Shown here one piece after another: positions 60,451 through 64,000 of a stretch of DNA of 64,000 nt (within the stretch, counting starts at the first letter, position 1; each line of letters starts with the position of its first letter). The stretch is taken from assembly GCA_016785225.1 (NCBI GenBank), contig JAFBJZ010000608.1, forward strand, positions 895,951 through 959,950. Reading direction: 5' to 3'. The position numbers and the translations under genes are program-made. The notes beneath the pieces were generated by a model. It was not told the DNA's origin. It worked only from the letters and a program-made list of their open reading frames with translations, and did no database searches. Source of the stretch: Psettodes erumei (Eukaryota; Chordata; Actinopteri; Pleuronectiformes; Psettodidae).

Positions 60451-61238
60451 GGGGAGCGGGTAGCTTTTTGTTTGTTTTAACACTGCCTTATCAGGAAAAA
60501 CATGATTGTAATGTTCCCCTTGCCACCATATTCAGCAGTTCACAGTAATAACTCGCAGCCCAGATACCCAGAGGGGAGGTGTAGATTGAAAATGTCCAAT
60601 CTCTTCTTTCGGCAGCGACGATGAGTTCAGTGTGATGTTGTCAGGGCAGACACCCGCTGCAACGCTCTCCTCCATCCACGCCAGACAACACAGTCTCATA
60701 GTCTCATGGGAAAGACTGGTCAAGGGTGGCGTATGAAAGTGGCCTGAGGTTATGGCAGGTCTTCCACCCACTAATCCCTTATTTCTCGAGTGAAAGGGGC
60801 GCCATGCAAGACACAGAATACTGATTCAGACTGAGTTACATGCCACCACTGCGCCCCCAGCATCATCATCCAAGGTCAATGATTCCTCCTCTTCCTCAGT
60901 CATTGTGTCTCATAGTCACGTGTGGCTTGTCAAAGTTGGATGATAGCCCATATGGCATAGTGTCAACATTACATTGGCCTTACACTGTACACTGTTCATC
61001 TAGTGGTGTTTTTCAAGCTTAGGGCTGCAGCTAATGACTGTTCACATAAGCAAATGATCCACTGGTATTTTGTATAATACAGTGGTTTGTCTATGAAATG
61101 TCAAACTAATTAAATAGCTGCTTTTATCCACTCTACAAGCCCAAACACAATGATTTACAATGTACTGTGATGGAACCATGAATGGCAGCAAATCCTCACA
61201 TTTAAAAAAACATTTCTGTGCTTAAAAGTGTAAAAACT

Positions 61239-61276
61239 ATGACTATGGGTTCACACTTGTGTGAACCCATAGTCAT
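61239..61276. repeat. Perfect palindrome (18-bp arms, 2-nt centre)
   Basis: atgactatgggttcacac at 61239-61256 is the exact reverse complement of 61259-61276, separated only by TT. No target-site duplication or transposon end is recognised. Confidence 0.92.
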
Positions 61277-61929
61277 GTTACAAAGGATCACAGGTTCCTC
61301 TTGATAACATGCAGCGCTTTATTGTGTTGTAGTAGCAGGTTTTTTTCCCAGTGTTTAATGCTTTTTATGGATCATTTAACGTGCTGTTTAGGCCACGTCA
61401 TGGCCTTGGTCACAGCCAACATGGTGCTAAATAGCACAAAAAATTTCGAACAGCACATCCTCCCTGCTGCTCACTAGTGGGATGATTTCATAGCCATAAA
61501 ATCCCTCCCCAGTAATCCACAGAGTCAAACACATGCAAACTGTGCAGAACGAGTACCACCACACTGAAACTGCTTTGCAACAGTATACCCCCCCGTCTCT
61601 TTCACGCTCACCCAGGCCACAAGGGGAGTTCTCGCTGCCATCTGAAGAAAAGCCCAGGCATCATCCACAATGATAGATGTTAAAAGCAATACTGCTTTGG
61701 TTACAGTGAAGAGGGGGTTATAGATTAGGTCAGAGTTTCCATTAAAATAAACTGCATTTAGTCGATTTCCCCTAAGGTAAAAGAAAATTAACCTCACTGC
61801 TTTTGCTGAAAGACTCCTTCAGCTCAAAAACAGCACTAGACCTTCAGGCTTAGCCCAGAGGGAGAGGATTTTGTGTGTGTGCGGGTGCGCATTTCGACTG
61901 GATGCGTGTGTGCAAGGAGTGTTTTAACC

Positions 61930-62240
61930 TTGAACTGGTATCTGGAAGGCCCTGGCCAGAACACGGCTCCAATAAAAGCAGTATGGAAATTCAGAGCTAA
62001 TCTGCTAATCACAGGAAGGCTAATGGAGTTTGGCCGGAGGTGAATGCAGAGCTGTTATTTGGGTGCTCACAGGGGCTGTGGCTTATGCTGAGGGGGACTG
62101 AATCACAGGCCAGGTCACCTTGTCCATGTCAAGTGGCAGAGGAGCATTTTGTTTTTACCCAGAGACGATTGTTTCTCTTGACGAGCTTTTCAAAACCAAG
62201 AAGGGTTAATTAACAGGAAATCTAAAAAACCTGTTAATGG
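61930..62240. promoter_or_regulatory. Candidate conserved intronic element
   Basis: Complex, non-repetitive intronic sequence with TCTGCTAATCACAG and GGTTAATTAACAGG cores and no simple repeats. Weak compositional evidence. Confidence 0.22.
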
Positions 62241-63004
62241 ATTTCATCTAAATTTAGAGGCAAGACAGTTCAAGAATGTGCTAAACTCCTAAACTATGAC
62301 ATGCTGAAACATTTTTCCTCTGGATCACTCGATCGAAGATGAAAGAAGAAGTGTAGTCCATGTCCACATCTGCCTGGACAGATTTGGTTGATTGAAGATT
62401 TGTTTGAAAAACAGAAATACAGTTCGCAGTTTTCTGGCTCTTATGAATTTGTTTGGCTTGTTTTTGTTATGTTTCCTGAATTCTGATATAGATACATTTT
62501 AATGCCAGATGTACTTGAACCACAACATGATGTCATATCTTAAGGTTTACCCAGCGATCAGTTTCTGCCCTGATCTCTCAGTTGTCCGGATCTTTTGTCC
62601 ATGAACACCCTCAGGGTCTGAGTGCAATTGTGATGACTGTGCAGGGCTGCAGCCCCTCCTGAGACAATATAATGACTTGTTTCCACTTCTAGCCTATAAA
62701 AGCACAGTTTGTCAATGCTGCTCTTGGCCATGTGATGTCTGTAGTTCCCCTTGCTGTTATAAACGTTTTTCTTCAAATGTCCAAAGTCATGCAGGACATG
62801 TGATTTTCATGGCTCCTCTTGAAGGAATGTGATCTTGTGATTGTCATTGGTTCTTATGAACACAAATGGGCAAATAGCCATGTTCCATAGTCTGCATGAA
62901 TGAATGAACAAAATGATCAACGAAAGAAAGACAATTAGTAAAAAAACCCAACTTGCTTCACATTCAGTTTTTACACTGACTTTATGAATGCCTTGTGTCT
63001 GTAG

Positions 63005-64000
<996 letters not shown>

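Overview
The window is vertebrate, almost certainly percomorph teleost, genomic DNA. It carries the 5' half of one recognisable gene, ctbp2 (C-terminal binding protein 2 / RIBEYE), on the + strand. Protein-coding sequence is sparse: four coding exons, about 2.2 kb of 64 kb. The rest is intronic or upstream DNA with dense (CA/GT)n microsatellites, G-runs, CpG-rich patches and interspersed repeats. The fish assignment rests on the protein sequence of the exons, the microsatellite density and repeats that I recognise as common in percomorph fishes.

Layout. 1-30958 is DNA upstream of, or in a 5' intron of, ctbp2. I see no convincing coding exon there, only microsatellites, candidate regulatory islands and repeat copies (15979-16250 and a pair at about 11430/13265). 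30959-31180 is the exon that starts ubiquitous CtBP2 (residues 1-19 plus one base), with a short upstream ORF and a decamer repeat in its 5' UTR. 37856-39710 is the large alternative exon encoding the RIBEYE A domain (610 residues from the ATG at 37880). It is preceded by a candidate retina/ribbon-synapse promoter. 39711-59747 is a 20 kb intron with a cluster of GT arrays and a possible third promoter at about 52.1-53.35 kb. 59748-59902 and 63005-63149 are the first two exons of the shared CtBP core (RIBEYE B domain). 63150-64000 is the next intron, filled by a tandem repeat with a unit of about 141-169 bp. The remaining exons (NAD-binding and catalytic parts) lie beyond the window.

How the parts work together. 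The CtBP2 start exon ends after the first base of a codon, and so does the RIBEYE exon. The acceptor at 59748 supplies two bases, so either 5' exon can join the same core in frame. This gives a nuclear transcriptional co-repressor (basic N-terminus with K6/K8/K10) or the structural protein of photoreceptor and hair-cell synaptic ribbons (large Pro/Ser-rich A domain plus CtBP fold). This two-product architecture is established for vertebrate CTBP2. Exon boundaries here are read from splice consensus and phase, not from transcripts. Conservation and expression claims could not be tested.
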